This document shows, one piece after another, positions 7,329 through 17,052 of a stretch of DNA of 62,722 nucleotides. Positions within the stretch are counted from its first letter, which is position 1, and each line of letters starts with the position of its first letter. The stretch is from Paradesulfitobacterium ferrireducens. GTDB taxonomy: Bacteria; Bacillota; Desulfitobacteriia; Desulfitobacteriales; Desulfitobacteriaceae. A model generated the notes under the pieces. That model was not told the DNA's origin. It was given only the letters and a program-made list of their open reading frames with translations, and did not search any database. The translations under genes were made by a program, and so were the position numbers. The stretch lies in contig NZ_JAFLRH010000021.1 of the NCBI RefSeq assembly GCF_017310645.1, positions 1 through 62,722 of the forward strand, given 5' to 3'.

Positions 7329-8252
7329 CTACCCCTCCGCCCCAGCAAACAACGCTGCCGCAAAATCCTCCGGAATAAACGGGCGCAGGTCTTCCATGCC
7401 CTCTCCGATTCCGATCCATTTCACCGGAATTCCGATCTCTCCCTGAATTCCCAGCACCACCCCGCCTTTGGCCGTCCCGTCCAGCTTGGTGAGTACGATG
7501 CCGGTAACTCCGGCCACCTCCTGAAACAGTTTGGCCTGCTGCAAAGCGTTCTGGCCGGTGGTAGCATCCAGCACCAACAAGACTTCATGGGGAGCCTCCG
7601 GGATTTCCCGGGAAATTACCCGCTTCACCTTGCGCAGTTCTTCCATCAGATTTACTTTATTGTGCAGGCGTCCGGCCGTGTCCATAATCACCACGTCCAC
7701 CCCGCGCGATTTGGCAGCCTGGATGGCGTCATAAGCCACAGCCGCAGGATCTGCCCCTTCTTTCTGCTTGATCACTTCCGTGCCGCTGCGCGCGCCCCAT
7801 ACCTCCAGCTGGTCGATGGCTGCCGCCCGGAAGGTGTCGCCCGCCGCCAGGAGCACTCTTTTTCCTTCCTGGCGCAGGTGGTTGGCCAGTTTGCCGATGG
7901 TGGTGGTTTTTCCGACCCCGTTTACTCCCACCACTAAGATAATGCTTGGTCCCCCTGCGGCTAAATTAAGGGACTGCTGCTCGCCCAGCAACTGGGCTAT
8001 CAGTTCTCTCAGCACCGTTTGCAGTTCGCCGGCCTCGGATATTTTCCGTTTTTTCACCTCTTCCCGCAAACGCCGGACCAGCTCTAAGGAGGTATTCACC
8101 CCCACATCGGAGCGAATTAGAAGTTCTTCCAATTCTTCATATAAATCTTCATCTATCTTCGTACGGCCGGTAAACAGTTCTTCCACCTTTTGCACGAAGT
8201 TTTCCCGTGTCTTCGTTAACCCGGCTTTCAGCTGGGCAAAAAATCCTGCCAT
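7329..8252 (-). CDS. ftsY: Signal recognition particle receptor FtsY
   Basis: SRP-type GTPase of 307 residues that docks the SRP-ribosome complex at the membrane. An N-domain of helices (about 1-95) precedes the G domain with GVNGVGKTTTIGKLA near 110, DTFRAAA near 142, DTAGR near 192 and TKLDGTAKGG near 255. The acidic N-terminal extension of E. coli FtsY is absent, as is normal in Firmicutes. ATG 8252 follows a GGGAGGAAGG site. It is last in the rnc-smc-ftsY unit, 64 bases after smc, an order shared with Bacillus. Confidence 0.95.
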   Translation of the reverse strand: MAGFFAQLKAGLTKTRENFVQKVEELFTGRTKIDEDLYEELEELLIRSDVGVNTSLELVRRLREEVKKRKISEAGELQTVLRELIAQLLGEQQSLNLAAGGPSIILVVGVNGVGKTTTIGKLANHLRQEGKRVLLAAGDTFRAAAIDQLEVWGARSGTEVIKQKEGADPAAVAYDAIQAAKSRGVDVVIMDTAGRLHNKVNLMEELRKVKRVISREIPEAPHEVLLVLDATTGQNALQQAKLFQEVAGVTGIVLTKLDGTAKGGVVLGIQGEIGIPVKWIGIGEGMEDLRPFIPEDFAAALFAGAEG

Positions 8253-8316
8253 ATTATGCCTTCCTCCCTAGAGGGATGTTTGCCGCTATTTTATCACAAT
8301 TCCTCCCTTCGCTCAA

Positions 8317-11300
8317 TTAAGCCGAAGCATTCTCATCCCACGGCTCCTCCATCTTCACCGTCAAGAGCTTGGACACCCCGGATTCTTCCATCGTGATGCC
8401 GCACAGGACATCCGCCGCTTCCATGGTGCCTTTGCGGTGGGAGATTACGATGAATTGCGTGGAATGAGACAAACGCCTGAGATATTCCGCAAAACGTGCA
8501 ACATTGGCATCATCGAGCGAGGCCTCAATCTCGTCCAGCACACAGAACGGGCTTGGCTTCACCCGCAATAAGGCAAAGAGCAGGGCGATGGCTGTCAAGG
8601 CTCTTTCCCCGCCGGAGAGCAGGGACAAAAGCTGAAGCTTCTTGCCCGGAGGCTGGGCCACGATCTCGATCCCCGTTTCCAGCAGATTATCCGGGTCCAC
8701 CAGCCGCAGTTCAGCCTGTCCCCCGTGAAAGAGTTCCTTAAACACCTCGCTGAAAGCCTCGCGTACCGCCTCAAACCCAACCTGGAAGCGCTCACTCATC
8801 GTTTTATCCAGTTCCGCAATTAAGGCGCGCAAAGTCCGGTGGGCATCGACCAGATCCCGGTGCTGGGCCGTTAAAAACTCATGCCTTTGCACCAGCTTGG
8901 GATATTCTTCGATAGCCGCCTGGTTGACCGGCCCGATTTCTTCGATTGCAGTTCTTATTTCCTGAATTCTTTGGGCCAGGTGTTCCCGGCTGTAAGCCGT
9001 ACGTTCCTGGCTCTGACTGTTCTTCAGCTCTTTGGCCTCTTCCCAGCTAAGCTCAAAGTCCTCGGCCAGGTGTTTAAGACCGCTCTCCCATTCCGCTTCC
9101 AGGCGGGCTAAGCGCACTTCCAGCGCGTGCAGCTTCTGCTCGAGTTCCTGCACCTCCCGGCGCCTGCTCAGGAGTTCTTCCTCCCGCTGAACCCCCGCCG
9201 CCGAGCGCGCTTCTTTCTCCAGCCTTACCCGAACCAGGGCTTCCTGTTCAGATCTTAACCTTTCCCGGGCATCCGCCAGACCCTGTTCGAGTTGTTCCTG
9301 CTCTCTCTCAATCACTGCGAGTGCCTGGCGGAGCTTCTCTTCGTCAGCCTGCCTGGCCGCGAGGGCGTTCTCAGTCTCTTCGAGGGCCAGGCGTTCTGCG
9401 GACAGGAGCGCTTCAGCCTGGGCCAATTCCTGCTCCCACTTGGCAGCTTGAACCTTGCTCTCCGTCAGTTCGCCGGTCAACACTTCAATCCCGGCGGCCG
9501 TCTCTTTGGCCAGTTGTTCCCGGCGGGCTAAATCCTGGCGCAGGGTACCTGCCCGCTCTTCAATCTCGGCTAAGGCAGCCTCAGCCCGGTTGAAGGCAGC
9601 CGTTGTTTCCTGCTGCCGCATTTCACTCTCTTGCCGGCGGAGCCCGAGAAGCTTCAGTTCATCGCCCAGCCTTTTAAGCTGCTGGCGCACTTGTTCCATC
9701 TGCGTGCCGAGGACGGCCTTTTCCTCCCTCAGTTCTCTGCCTGTGCTGTCCAAAGCCCCCTGTTCCGACTCTGCCTGTTCCAGATGCGCACGCACCCGGA
9801 CCAGCTTTTGTTCCTGTATCTCTTTCTGCTGTTCAAGGCTTGCCAGCGCTTGCACCAATTCTTTAAGCTCGCGCGCCCGGGTCAGGAAATTGGGGCCCCG
9901 GCGCTGGACACTGCCCCCGGTAAGGGAGCCGCCTGGATAAATCTGATCCCCGTCCAAAGTGACGATCCGGACCTTATACCCGCTGGCACGGGCAATCCGG
10001 GTTGCCGTCTCCATGTCGCTTGCGACCAAGGTGCGCCCTAAGACAAAGTCCACGGCAGGACGGTACTTTTCCGCCGCCTCGACTAAGGCAGCGGCCACGC
10101 CGATAAAGCCGGGGTCGCTCTTGACCGCGCGCTCCGGTTCCAATCTGCTCCCCTGTATCACATCCAGGGGCAGAAACGTCGCCCGCCCCAGGTTCTGCTC
10201 CTTTAAGTAGGCAATACTGGCTTTAGCTGCATCCAAACTCTCCGCAACCACACTTTGCAGGCTGCCGCCTGCGGCTGTTTCGACGGCCAGTTCGTACCGC
10301 CCTTCAACGCTTACCAAGTCGGCTACCGTGCCGCAAAGGCCGCTGCAGGCCTTTACTCCCTGTTTTTTCGCCAGGAGCACCTCGCGCACCCCGCGCTGGT
10401 ACCCCTCCAGGGAATCTTCCAGTGCTTTCAGCGCCTGGTATTTGGCCTTGGTCTGCTCCAGCCGCCGGCCCAAATCCCGCTCGGCCCGGTTTTCGGCCGT
10501 TAAGGCCTGTTCCAGCTCAGCCAGCTTTTGCCGGCAGGTTTCCTGCTGCCGGGCGTATTCCTCTTCCTTATGTTCAATCTGCTTCAGAGATGAGCCTAAA
10601 TCCGCCTCGCTCGCGGTCAGTTCCTGAACCTGAGCTTTTTTGGCGCCGCCCTCCGCTGAGATTTGTTCCAATTCTTGGTTGACGGCTGCCAGGTTATGCT
10701 TACATTCCGTGAGTTCATTGGAACAGCGGCTTTGGGCAGCTAGAACCTCAAATAGCTCCGCCTTCAAGCGCTCCAGTTCATTTACTCCGTGGCTGTCTTT
10801 CAGCTCCTGCAGCCGCTCTTCTTTGTCTTTAAGCCGAGCCAAAGCATCTTTAACCGTAGCCTTGAGCACGCTGCGGCGTCCGGCCAGGGACTCAATCTTC
10901 TCCTGAATCCGCGTGCGCTTCTTTTCTTCTTCCCCGCACTCGGCCGCTGCCCGCTGCAGCTGCTGGAAGGTATGCTGAGCCCGCTCCTGAATGAGCTTCA
11001 GATCAGCCTCGGCCCGCTGGCTCTGCTGCTCCGCGGCAAATACCGCCTGCTGCTGCTCCTGAAGGCGCTCTTCCGCCCGGTTTAAAGCCAGTCTGTCCTC
11101 CAAGGCCAGGGCTTCCGCGCGGGCCAGTTCTGCCTGGGCCTGGGCTTGGGCGTCGATGAATCCGGCTTGCTCCTGCCGGGCCTTGGCCGCTTTCTCCTCC
11201 ACCCCGCTCAGTTCCGACACCGCCAGCTCGATTTCCAGGCGGCGCTTTTCCTCCGCCAGTTCAAGGCAGCGCCTGGCCGCCTCAGCCTGAGCCCCCAAGG

Positions 11301-11928
11301 GCTCCAATTGAGTTTCAAGCTCCTGTTTGATATCCTCAAGTCGCTCCAGGTTGCGCTCCGTATCCTCAAGCCGCTTCAGCGCTTCCCGTTTGCGTAACCG
11401 GTACTTGCTGATTCCGGCTGCTTCTTCGATCAGAAAGCGCCTGTCCTCCGCTTTGGAATTCAATATTTCTTCCACCCGGCCTTGCCCGATAATGGAAAAG
11501 CCCTCTTTGCCCGCTCCGGTATCCATAAAGAGCTCATGGATATCTTTCAGGCGGCAGGGTGCCTTATTGATAAAATACTGCCCTTCCCCGTCCCGGTAAA
11601 CCCGCCGGGTGATCGTAACTTCCCGGAAGTCCAAGGGAAAGAGCCCGCTCGTATTGTCAAACACCAGCGTGACCTCTGCCATGCCCACCGAACGGCGGCG
11701 GGAGCTCCCGGCAAAAATCACATCTTCCATTTTGCTGCCACGCAGGCTTTTGGCGCTCTGCTCCCCCAAAACCCAGCGCAAAGCATCCACTACATTGCTT
11801 TTGCCGCTCCCGTTCGGTCCCACGATCACGCTTAATCCGGGGCTCAGTTCGAGCCGGATGCGGTCGGCAAAAGACTTAAACCCCTGAATTTGTATTTCTT
11901 TCAAAAAAACAGGGAGTTCAGCGCCCAT
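8317..11928 (-). CDS. smc: Chromosome segregation protein SMC
   Basis: At 1203 residues it is of usual SMC length. The head has Walker A GPNGSGKSN (about 36-44), followed by a coiled coil, a hinge at about 515-660 (starting near CSGLCGTVADLVSVEG), a second coiled coil, the signature LLSGGERALTA and Walker B FCVLDEIEASLDD near the C-terminus. With ScpA/ScpB it condenses and resolves chromosomes. The ATG at 11928 overlaps the end of rnc by 11 bases and is preceded by GGGGGAGGGAGA. The gene is GC-rich with long antisense open frames, none of which look real. Confidence 0.96.
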   Translation of the reverse strand: MGAELPVFLKEIQIQGFKSFADRIRLELSPGLSVIVGPNGSGKSNVVDALRWVLGEQSAKSLRGSKMEDVIFAGSSRRRSVGMAEVTLVFDNTSGLFPLDFREVTITRRVYRDGEGQYFINKAPCRLKDIHELFMDTGAGKEGFSIIGQGRVEEILNSKAEDRRFLIEEAAGISKYRLRKREALKRLEDTERNLERLEDIKQELETQLEPLGAQAEAARRCLELAEEKRRLEIELAVSELSGVEEKAAKARQEQAGFIDAQAQAQAELARAEALALEDRLALNRAEERLQEQQQAVFAAEQQSQRAEADLKLIQERAQHTFQQLQRAAAECGEEEKKRTRIQEKIESLAGRRSVLKATVKDALARLKDKEERLQELKDSHGVNELERLKAELFEVLAAQSRCSNELTECKHNLAAVNQELEQISAEGGAKKAQVQELTASEADLGSSLKQIEHKEEEYARQQETCRQKLAELEQALTAENRAERDLGRRLEQTKAKYQALKALEDSLEGYQRGVREVLLAKKQGVKACSGLCGTVADLVSVEGRYELAVETAAGGSLQSVVAESLDAAKASIAYLKEQNLGRATFLPLDVIQGSRLEPERAVKSDPGFIGVAAALVEAAEKYRPAVDFVLGRTLVASDMETATRIARASGYKVRIVTLDGDQIYPGGSLTGGSVQRRGPNFLTRARELKELVQALASLEQQKEIQEQKLVRVRAHLEQAESEQGALDSTGRELREEKAVLGTQMEQVRQQLKRLGDELKLLGLRRQESEMRQQETTAAFNRAEAALAEIEERAGTLRQDLARREQLAKETAAGIEVLTGELTESKVQAAKWEQELAQAEALLSAERLALEETENALAARQADEEKLRQALAVIEREQEQLEQGLADARERLRSEQEALVRVRLEKEARSAAGVQREEELLSRRREVQELEQKLHALEVRLARLEAEWESGLKHLAEDFELSWEEAKELKNSQSQERTAYSREHLAQRIQEIRTAIEEIGPVNQAAIEEYPKLVQRHEFLTAQHRDLVDAHRTLRALIAELDKTMSERFQVGFEAVREAFSEVFKELFHGGQAELRLVDPDNLLETGIEIVAQPPGKKLQLLSLLSGGERALTAIALLFALLRVKPSPFCVLDEIEASLDDANVARFAEYLRRLSHSTQFIVISHRKGTMEAADVLCGITMEESGVSKLLTVKMEEPWDENASA

Positions 11929-12700
11929 TGCTCTCCCTCCCCCATTGTTCCAAAACTTGTTGTGCGGCCTGTTGTTCCGCTTCCTTTTTGGTACGCCCGC
12001 TCCCGGTGGCCATCAGTTTGCGGTTGAGATAAACCCCCGCCGTAAACTCTTTGCAATGATCCGGCCCCTCTTCGGCCAGAATCCGGTACGATACTTCCTG
12101 CTCTTCCCGCTGCGCTTTCTCCTGCAGCATGGTCTTATAATCCCCGTAATTTCCTTTGGCCACTTCCTCAATCGCAGGCTTTAAAAGGCCGATGACAATC
12201 CGGCGCGCTTCAGCCAAACCGTATTTGAGGTAAATGGCCCCGATCACCGCTTCCCAGGCGTCGGCCAATATCGAGGGGCGCTCTCTCCCTCCGGAGGCTT
12301 GCTCCCCCCGCCCCAGCAGAAGCTCGGTGCCAAGCTCGATTTCTTTCGCTTTGCGGGCCAAGGTGGTCTCATTGACCACGGCGGCCCGCATCTTGGTCAG
12401 CTCCCCTTCGGGTTTATCGGGGTAATTGAGATAAAGGTATTCCCCGACGATGAAATCCAGGATCGCATCCCCCAGAAACTCAAGCCTCTGGTTATTTTCT
12501 TTCCCGGAATCCGGGTTTTCAAAGAGAAAAGAAGGATGGGTCAAAGCCGTCACTAGGAGGTGATCCGGCTGGCCTTCCAGTCCCAGCTTATGGGTCAGGC
12601 GGTAGCCGACCCGCTTACGGGATCCTGTCTCTGTTTCCCCGTGGCCCGCTTTATCCAAGCGCACTCCGGAATTTCGGCGGTGCTTTTTCACACTGGGCAC
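11918..12700 (-). CDS. rnc: Ribonuclease III
   Basis: Double-strand-specific RNase of 260 residues that processes rRNA precursors. The RNase III signature NQRLEFLGDAIL is near residue 69, the second acidic site ADAWEAVIGAIYL near 142, and a double-stranded RNA-binding domain spans about 190-256 with GSGRTKKEAEQQAA. The basic N-terminal tail of about 25 residues is somewhat longer than in many homologues, so an internal start cannot be excluded. It starts 8 bases after fabF and overlaps smc. Confidence 0.95.
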   Translation of the reverse strand: MPSVKKHRRNSGVRLDKAGHGETETGSRKRVGYRLTHKLGLEGQPDHLLVTALTHPSFLFENPDSGKENNQRLEFLGDAILDFIVGEYLYLNYPDKPEGELTKMRAAVVNETTLARKAKEIELGTELLLGRGEQASGGRERPSILADAWEAVIGAIYLKYGLAEARRIVIGLLKPAIEEVAKGNYGDYKTMLQEKAQREEQEVSYRILAEEGPDHCKEFTAGVYLNRKLMATGSGRTKKEAEQQAAQQVLEQWGRESNGR

Positions 12701-12708
12701 CCCTTACT

Positions 12709-13947
12709 CTATACAAATTTCTTGAGAATTATGGTCGCATTATGGCCGCCAAAGCCCAGGTTATTGGACATCGCAGCTTTGACTTCAACGCTGCGCGCTT
12801 CATTCGGAACGTAATCCAAGTCGCACTCCGGGTCAGGTTCCCCGTAGTTCATGGTGGGAGGAATTACTCCCCGCTCAATGGCTAAGGCTGAAATAATGGC
12901 TTCCACCCCGCCGGCTGCGCCCATCAAATGCCCGGTCATGGATTTGGTCGAGCTGACGGCTACTTTGGCCGCCGCCGGCCCGAAAACTCCCTTGATGGCA
13001 GCCGTTTCCGTGGCGTCATTAGCATCCGTGCCGGTGCCGTGGGCATTGATATAGGTCACTTCTTCCGGACTTAAGCCCGCATCAGTCAGAGCTTTGCGCA
13101 TGGCTTTGGCCGCTCCTTCCCCGCCCGGAGCCGGAGTCGTAATGTGGTGGGCATCGGAAGTAGCGCCATATCCGGCCAATTCCGCATAGATATGGGCCCC
13201 CCGCTTCTGGGCGTGTTCGAGGGATTCAATAACTAGAATTCCGGCACCTTCCCCCATCACAAACCCGCTGCGCCGCCGGTCAAACGGCCGGCAAGCCTCG
13301 GCCGGGTTTTCTTTTTCCGTGGACATTGCTTTCATCGAGCAGAAGCCGGCAAAGGCCAGTTCAGTCAGGGGCGCTTCCGTCCCCCCGCTTAAGACCACAT
13401 CCACTTCCCCGCTCTGAATCAGGCGCAAGGCCCGGCCAATCGCATCCGTGGCCGAAGCACAGGCCGTGGTGACCGTTAAACTCGGCCCCTGCAAGCCAAA
13501 AGTGATGGAAATGTGCCCGGCCGCCATATTGCTGATCAGCATCGGCACAAAAAACGGGCTGACCCGGCCCGGTCCTTTGGCCATTAAAACTTCTTTCTGC
13601 TCTTCGAAGGTAATCACGCCGCCGATGCCGCATCCGATAACAGCCCCGGCCCGGTCCCGGTCGATTTGTTCCAAATCGAGCCCTGAATCCTGCAGGGCCA
13701 TCTTGGATGCCGCCACGGCAAACTGGGCGAAGCGGTCCATGCGCCGGCTTTCTTTCTTGTCCAGCCATTCCGTCGGTTCGAAATTCTTCACTTCCCCGGC
13801 AACCTTCGTCGGCAGGGTGCTGGTATCAAAACGGGTGGCAAAATCAATGCCCGATCTCCCGTTGACCAAATTATCCCAAAACTCCTCCAGGTTGTTGCCA
13901 ACCGGGGAGATTACTCCCATTCCCGTAATCACCGCGCGGTGCTTCAC
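12709..13947 (-). CDS. fabF: 3-oxoacyl-[acyl-carrier-protein] synthase II
   Basis: A 412-residue thiolase-fold condensing enzyme that extends acyl-ACP with malonyl-ACP. The catalytic triad is visible: cysteine in TVTTACASATDAIG (about 163), histidine in INAHGTGTDANDATE (about 303) and histidine in STKSMTGHLMGAAGG (about 340). GTG 13947 follows AAAGGAGG. It is the downstream partner of acpP and the second fabK-type gene in the fatty-acid cluster and leads into rnc. Confidence 0.95.
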   Translation of the reverse strand: MKHRAVITGMGVISPVGNNLEEFWDNLVNGRSGIDFATRFDTSTLPTKVAGEVKNFEPTEWLDKKESRRMDRFAQFAVAASKMALQDSGLDLEQIDRDRAGAVIGCGIGGVITFEEQKEVLMAKGPGRVSPFFVPMLISNMAAGHISITFGLQGPSLTVTTACASATDAIGRALRLIQSGEVDVVLSGGTEAPLTELAFAGFCSMKAMSTEKENPAEACRPFDRRRSGFVMGEGAGILVIESLEHAQKRGAHIYAELAGYGATSDAHHITTPAPGGEGAAKAMRKALTDAGLSPEEVTYINAHGTGTDANDATETAAIKGVFGPAAAKVAVSSTKSMTGHLMGAAGGVEAIISALAIERGVIPPTMNYGEPDPECDLDYVPNEARSVEVKAAMSNNLGFGGHNATIILKKFV

Positions 13948-13968
13948 TATCGTCGTCCTCCTTTATCC

Positions 13969-14913
13969 CTATGCTTGGAGCAGCTCTCGCTTAAGGTTTT
14001 CAAATATCTGGTGTACAGACAATATTTCTTTGATCTTATGAAATTTGGACCCGGAAAAAATCAATCCTTCTTCCACGTCTCCCGATTGCGCCTGAATCAA
14101 TCGTTTTAGCACGCAGAAAGTGTGCTCGCATTCCTTAAGACAGCCGTCACAACCCTGGGGCTTGACATCGGCATTGGCTTTCAATTTCTCGGTGAAAGGA
14201 TTGCGGATTCCGCGCCCAGGCAAACCCACCGGGCTGTGCACAATCACCATATCCTCTTCCTTGGCGTTTAATAAATAGTTCTTAAATTCCCGGGCGGCAC
14301 TGCTTTCTTCACTCAAGGCAAAGCGGGTTCCCATCTGGACCCCGTCAGCACCCAGCTTTAAAACCTCGGCCACGTCTTCGCCGTTCACAACTCCGCCTGC
14401 GCCAATTACCGGTATTTTCACCGCTTCTTTGACTTCCGGCAGGATCTCGCGCATGGAGCGGTCTGTGCCTAAGTGGCCTCCCGCTTCCTCTCCCTCAACG
14501 ATCACGGCGGCAGCACCCAGCCGTTCCGCCAGTTTAGCCAGCTTGGCTGAGGAAACAATAGGCACAACCGGGGTGTTGGTCTCCCTGCCCCAGGTGAACA
14601 TATCGCGTGAAAAACCGGCCCCTGAAACCAAGAGATCGACTTTCTCTTCCAGCGCCCCTTTAACCAACTGGGCAAATTCTCTTACGGCAAACATTATATT
14701 CACTCCGATAATTCCTTTGGTGCGGCGGCGCGCCTCCCGGATTTCCGCTCTCAGTTCGGCCACAGACAGCCCGCTTCCTGCAATCAGCCCGATCCCGCCT
14801 TCTTCGGCCACCGCAGCCGCCAACGGCGCCATGGAGATGCGCACCGCCATCCCGCCTTGAATCACCGGGACTTTTGCAACCAAATCAGCCAGGCGCAGTT
14901 CAGGTATTTTCAC
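13969..14913 (-). CDS. FabK-like enoyl-ACP reductase / nitronate monooxygenase paralogue with cysteine-rich tail
   Basis: A 314-residue FMN-dependent TIM-barrel protein of the FabK/2-nitropropane dioxygenase family. It has VIQGGMAVRIS near residue 17, GSGLSV near 47, EGEEAGGHLG near 140, GAGGV near 175 and GADGVQMGTRFA near 190. The start is GTG 14913, 8 bases after TAAGGAGGA; an ATG at 14943 has no site. It differs from the other fabK in the cluster by a C-terminal CDGCLKECEHTFC segment near 265, which could bind metal or an iron-sulphur cluster. Sitting between acpP and fabF suggests a role with acyl-ACP, but it could act on another substrate. Confidence 0.75.
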   Translation of the reverse strand: MKIPELRLADLVAKVPVIQGGMAVRISMAPLAAAVAEEGGIGLIAGSGLSVAELRAEIREARRRTKGIIGVNIMFAVREFAQLVKGALEEKVDLLVSGAGFSRDMFTWGRETNTPVVPIVSSAKLAKLAERLGAAAVIVEGEEAGGHLGTDRSMREILPEVKEAVKIPVIGAGGVVNGEDVAEVLKLGADGVQMGTRFALSEESSAAREFKNYLLNAKEEDMVIVHSPVGLPGRGIRNPFTEKLKANADVKPQGCDGCLKECEHTFCVLKRLIQAQSGDVEEGLIFSGSKFHKIKEILSVHQIFENLKRELLQA

Positions 14914-14992
14914 GCCAAGTTCCTCCTTAATATTTAACAGCATCCTATTTCTCGGAATCCGTTTATATATTAACAGAATGCTTTCTGCTCTT

Positions 14993-15034
14993 CTTAAAAG
15001 AAAGCCCCGCAGTATTCTACGGGACCTTGGGGCT
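14993..15034 (-). terminator. Intrinsic terminator or attenuator between acpP and the fabK paralogue
   Basis: On the minus strand AGCCCC (15034-15029) pairs with GGGGCT (15008-15003), and the stem is followed by TTTCTTTT. It begins two bases after the acpP stop codon. It would let acpP be made in excess over the genes behind it, which suits the large amount of ACP that cells need. Confidence 0.65.
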
Positions 15035-15035
15035 G

Positions 15036-15263
15036 CTACTTGTTTTCCTTAATATAGTTTACTGCGTCACCGATTGTCCGGATTTTTTCAGCGTCTTCAT
15101 CCGGTATGTCCAAGTCAAACTCCTCTTCCAGAGCCATAATCAGTTCAACGATATCTAAGGAATCCGCATTTAACTCTTCGAAGGAGGTTTCCAAGGTGAT
15201 CTCGCTCTCATCCACCCCGAGTTGATCGACAACGATTGACTTTACCTTATCGAAAATGGGCAT
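15036..15263 (-). CDS. acpP: Acyl carrier protein
   Basis: An acidic 75-residue four-helix protein that carries growing acyl chains on phosphopantetheine. The attachment serine is S35 in [10 protein letters not shown]. The start ATG 15263 follows a GGAAGGAGGTG site. It lies between fabG and the fabK paralogue and is followed at once by an intrinsic terminator. Confidence 0.97.
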   Translation of the reverse strand: MPIFDKVKSIVVDQLGVDESEITLETSFEELNADSLDIVELIMALEEEFDLDIPDEDAEKIRTIGDAVNYIKENK

Positions 15264-15316
15264 TCTAATTATTCACCTCCTTCCACTGGAGTGTTGTACT
15301 TAGAATGAGGACATGC

Positions 15317-16060
15317 CTACATCACCATACCACCGTCAACACACAAAGTCTGTCCTGTGATATAGGATGCTGCCGGAGAAGCCAGGAATAAGACCGCCTG
15401 GGCCACTTCTGCGGGATTTCCGATCCGGCTCAGGGGAATTCCCCCCAGTATCTGGTTTTTAACCTCTTCCGCTAATGTTTCCGTCATGTCAGTCATAATA
15501 TACCCGGGAGCCACGGCGTTAACCCGGATCCCGCGCGGAGCCAGTTCCTTGGCCATAGACTTGGTAAACCCAAGCACTCCCGCTTTGGCAGCCGCGTAAT
15601 TGGCTTGTCCGGCATTGCCGCTTAACCCGACTACGGAAGAAATGTTGATAATAACCCCGGAGCGCTGTTTGAGCATGCCTTTGCTCACGGCTTTGGTGCA
15701 CAAAAACATCCCTTTAAGGTTGGTATCCAAAACCGCATCCCAATCCGCTTCTTTCATGCGCAGGATCAGGTTGTCCCGGGTAATGCCGGCATTGTTGACC
15801 AAGATGTCCACTTTGCCGAAAGCTTCGGTCGCTGTCTTCAGCAAACGTTCAACCTCAGCCGCCTGGCTGACATCTGCCTGTACGGCCAGGGCATCGCTCC
15901 CCGCCTCCCGGATGAGCTGAACGGTTTCTTCCGCTTTGTCGGCCCGGCCTGCATAATTGACCACCACTTTAGCCCCGGCCCGCGCCAGTTCGAGAGCGAT
16001 TGCCCTCCCGATTCCGCGCGCTCCGCCGGTCACGATGGCCACGCTGTCATTCAGAATCAT
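15317..16060 (-). CDS. fabG: 3-oxoacyl-[acyl-carrier-protein] reductase
   Basis: An SDR-family NADPH-dependent reductase of 247 residues. It shows the nucleotide motif TGGARGIG (11-18), NNAG near 88, catalytic serine in ISSVVG near 140 and YAAAK near 153-157. The start lies one base after the fabD stop codon with GGAGAG ahead of it. It reduces 3-ketoacyl-ACP in the elongation cycle. Confidence 0.95.
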   Translation of the reverse strand: MILNDSVAIVTGGARGIGRAIALELARAGAKVVVNYAGRADKAEETVQLIREAGSDALAVQADVSQAAEVERLLKTATEAFGKVDILVNNAGITRDNLILRMKEADWDAVLDTNLKGMFLCTKAVSKGMLKQRSGVIINISSVVGLSGNAGQANYAAAKAGVLGFTKSMAKELAPRGIRVNAVAPGYIMTDMTETLAEEVKNQILGGIPLSRIGNPAEVAQAVLFLASPAASYITGQTLCVDGGMVM

Positions 16061-16061
16061 T

Positions 16062-17000
16062 TTATCGACTCTCCTTTAAATATGCAAGTGACTTTTCTAA
16101 GGAAGAGAGGTCTTCTACATTCAAAAGCACGGATTGTGGAGCAATCTTTTTAATCAACCCGGTTAATACTTTGCCCGGACCGCATTCAACAAAGGTATCC
16201 ACCCCTTCGGCGGCCAGATAGCGGATGGATTGCTCCCAACGCACCGGGGAACTCACTTGCTTGACCAAGGATTCGATAATTTGGACGGAGGCGGTGACCG
16301 GAGAGGCGTTCACATTGGCAATTACCGGCCGTTCCGGATCCTGCCACCGAACCGCAGAAAGCACCTCCCTGAAGCGGTTGCCCGCCGGCGTCATTAACTC
16401 CGAGTGAAAGGGACCGCTTACGGCTAAGGGCATGGCCCGTTTCGCTCCCAACTCCTTGGCCAGCTCCATCGCCCGGGATACAGCCGGGGCCGATCCGGAA
16501 ATCACGATTTGCCCAGGGCAGTTATAATTGGCCGGGGAAACCGCACCGAGCTCAGACGCCCGGCGGCAGGCCTCTTCCACCCCTTCGGTGTTCAGCCCGA
16601 GGATGGCGGCCATGCTCCCCTCCCCAACCGGAACCGCGTCCTGCATCAGTTCCCCGCGCTTGCGCACCACCTGCAAGGCATCAGCCAGGGATAAACTTCC
16701 CGCTGCCACATGGGCGGAATACTCTCCCAAGCTGTGACCGGCCAGATAGTCCGCCTTGATCCCCTCCTCGGCCAGCAGCTGCCACGCCGCGACACTCACA
16801 AGCAAGATGGCAGGCTGGGTATTGGCCGTCTGCTGTAATATTTCTGCCGGGCCTTCGGCGATGATATCCAGAAACTCCTGTCCTAAAACTGCGCGGGCAG
16901 TCGCAACCGCTTCTTGCCCGGCCGGAGTTTGCCATAGTTCCCGGCCCATCCCGACATACTGGGAACCTTGACCCGGGAAAACAAAAGCGAACTTACTCAT
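16062..17000 (-). CDS. fabD: Malonyl-CoA:ACP transacylase
   Basis: This 312-residue enzyme loads malonyl groups on ACP. GQGSQ is at residues 10-14, the nucleophile S90 is in AGHSLGEYSA, and the catalytic histidine is in SGPFHSELM near 200. ATG 17000 is chosen because ATGGAGG, 7 bases ahead, supplies the ribosome site; an in-frame ATG at 17012 overlaps that site. It lies between fabK and fabG. Confidence 0.95.
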   Translation of the reverse strand: MSKFAFVFPGQGSQYVGMGRELWQTPAGQEAVATARAVLGQEFLDIIAEGPAEILQQTANTQPAILLVSVAAWQLLAEEGIKADYLAGHSLGEYSAHVAAGSLSLADALQVVRKRGELMQDAVPVGEGSMAAILGLNTEGVEEACRRASELGAVSPANYNCPGQIVISGSAPAVSRAMELAKELGAKRAMPLAVSGPFHSELMTPAGNRFREVLSAVRWQDPERPVIANVNASPVTASVQIIESLVKQVSSPVRWEQSIRYLAAEGVDTFVECGPGKVLTGLIKKIAPQSVLLNVEDLSSLEKSLAYLKESR

Positions 17001-17052
17001 CCGAACCTCCATATATTGGGCAAGGGAACTTGCCGGTTTTATATCTTAGAAG

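Noticed and set aside
9455..9940. 161-residue open frame antisense to smc, and others of similar kind in smc and ftsY (for example 7768-8271)
   Set aside because: Low-complexity Ser/Arg-rich translations, no ribosome site, and they mirror a strongly conserved gene on the other strand.
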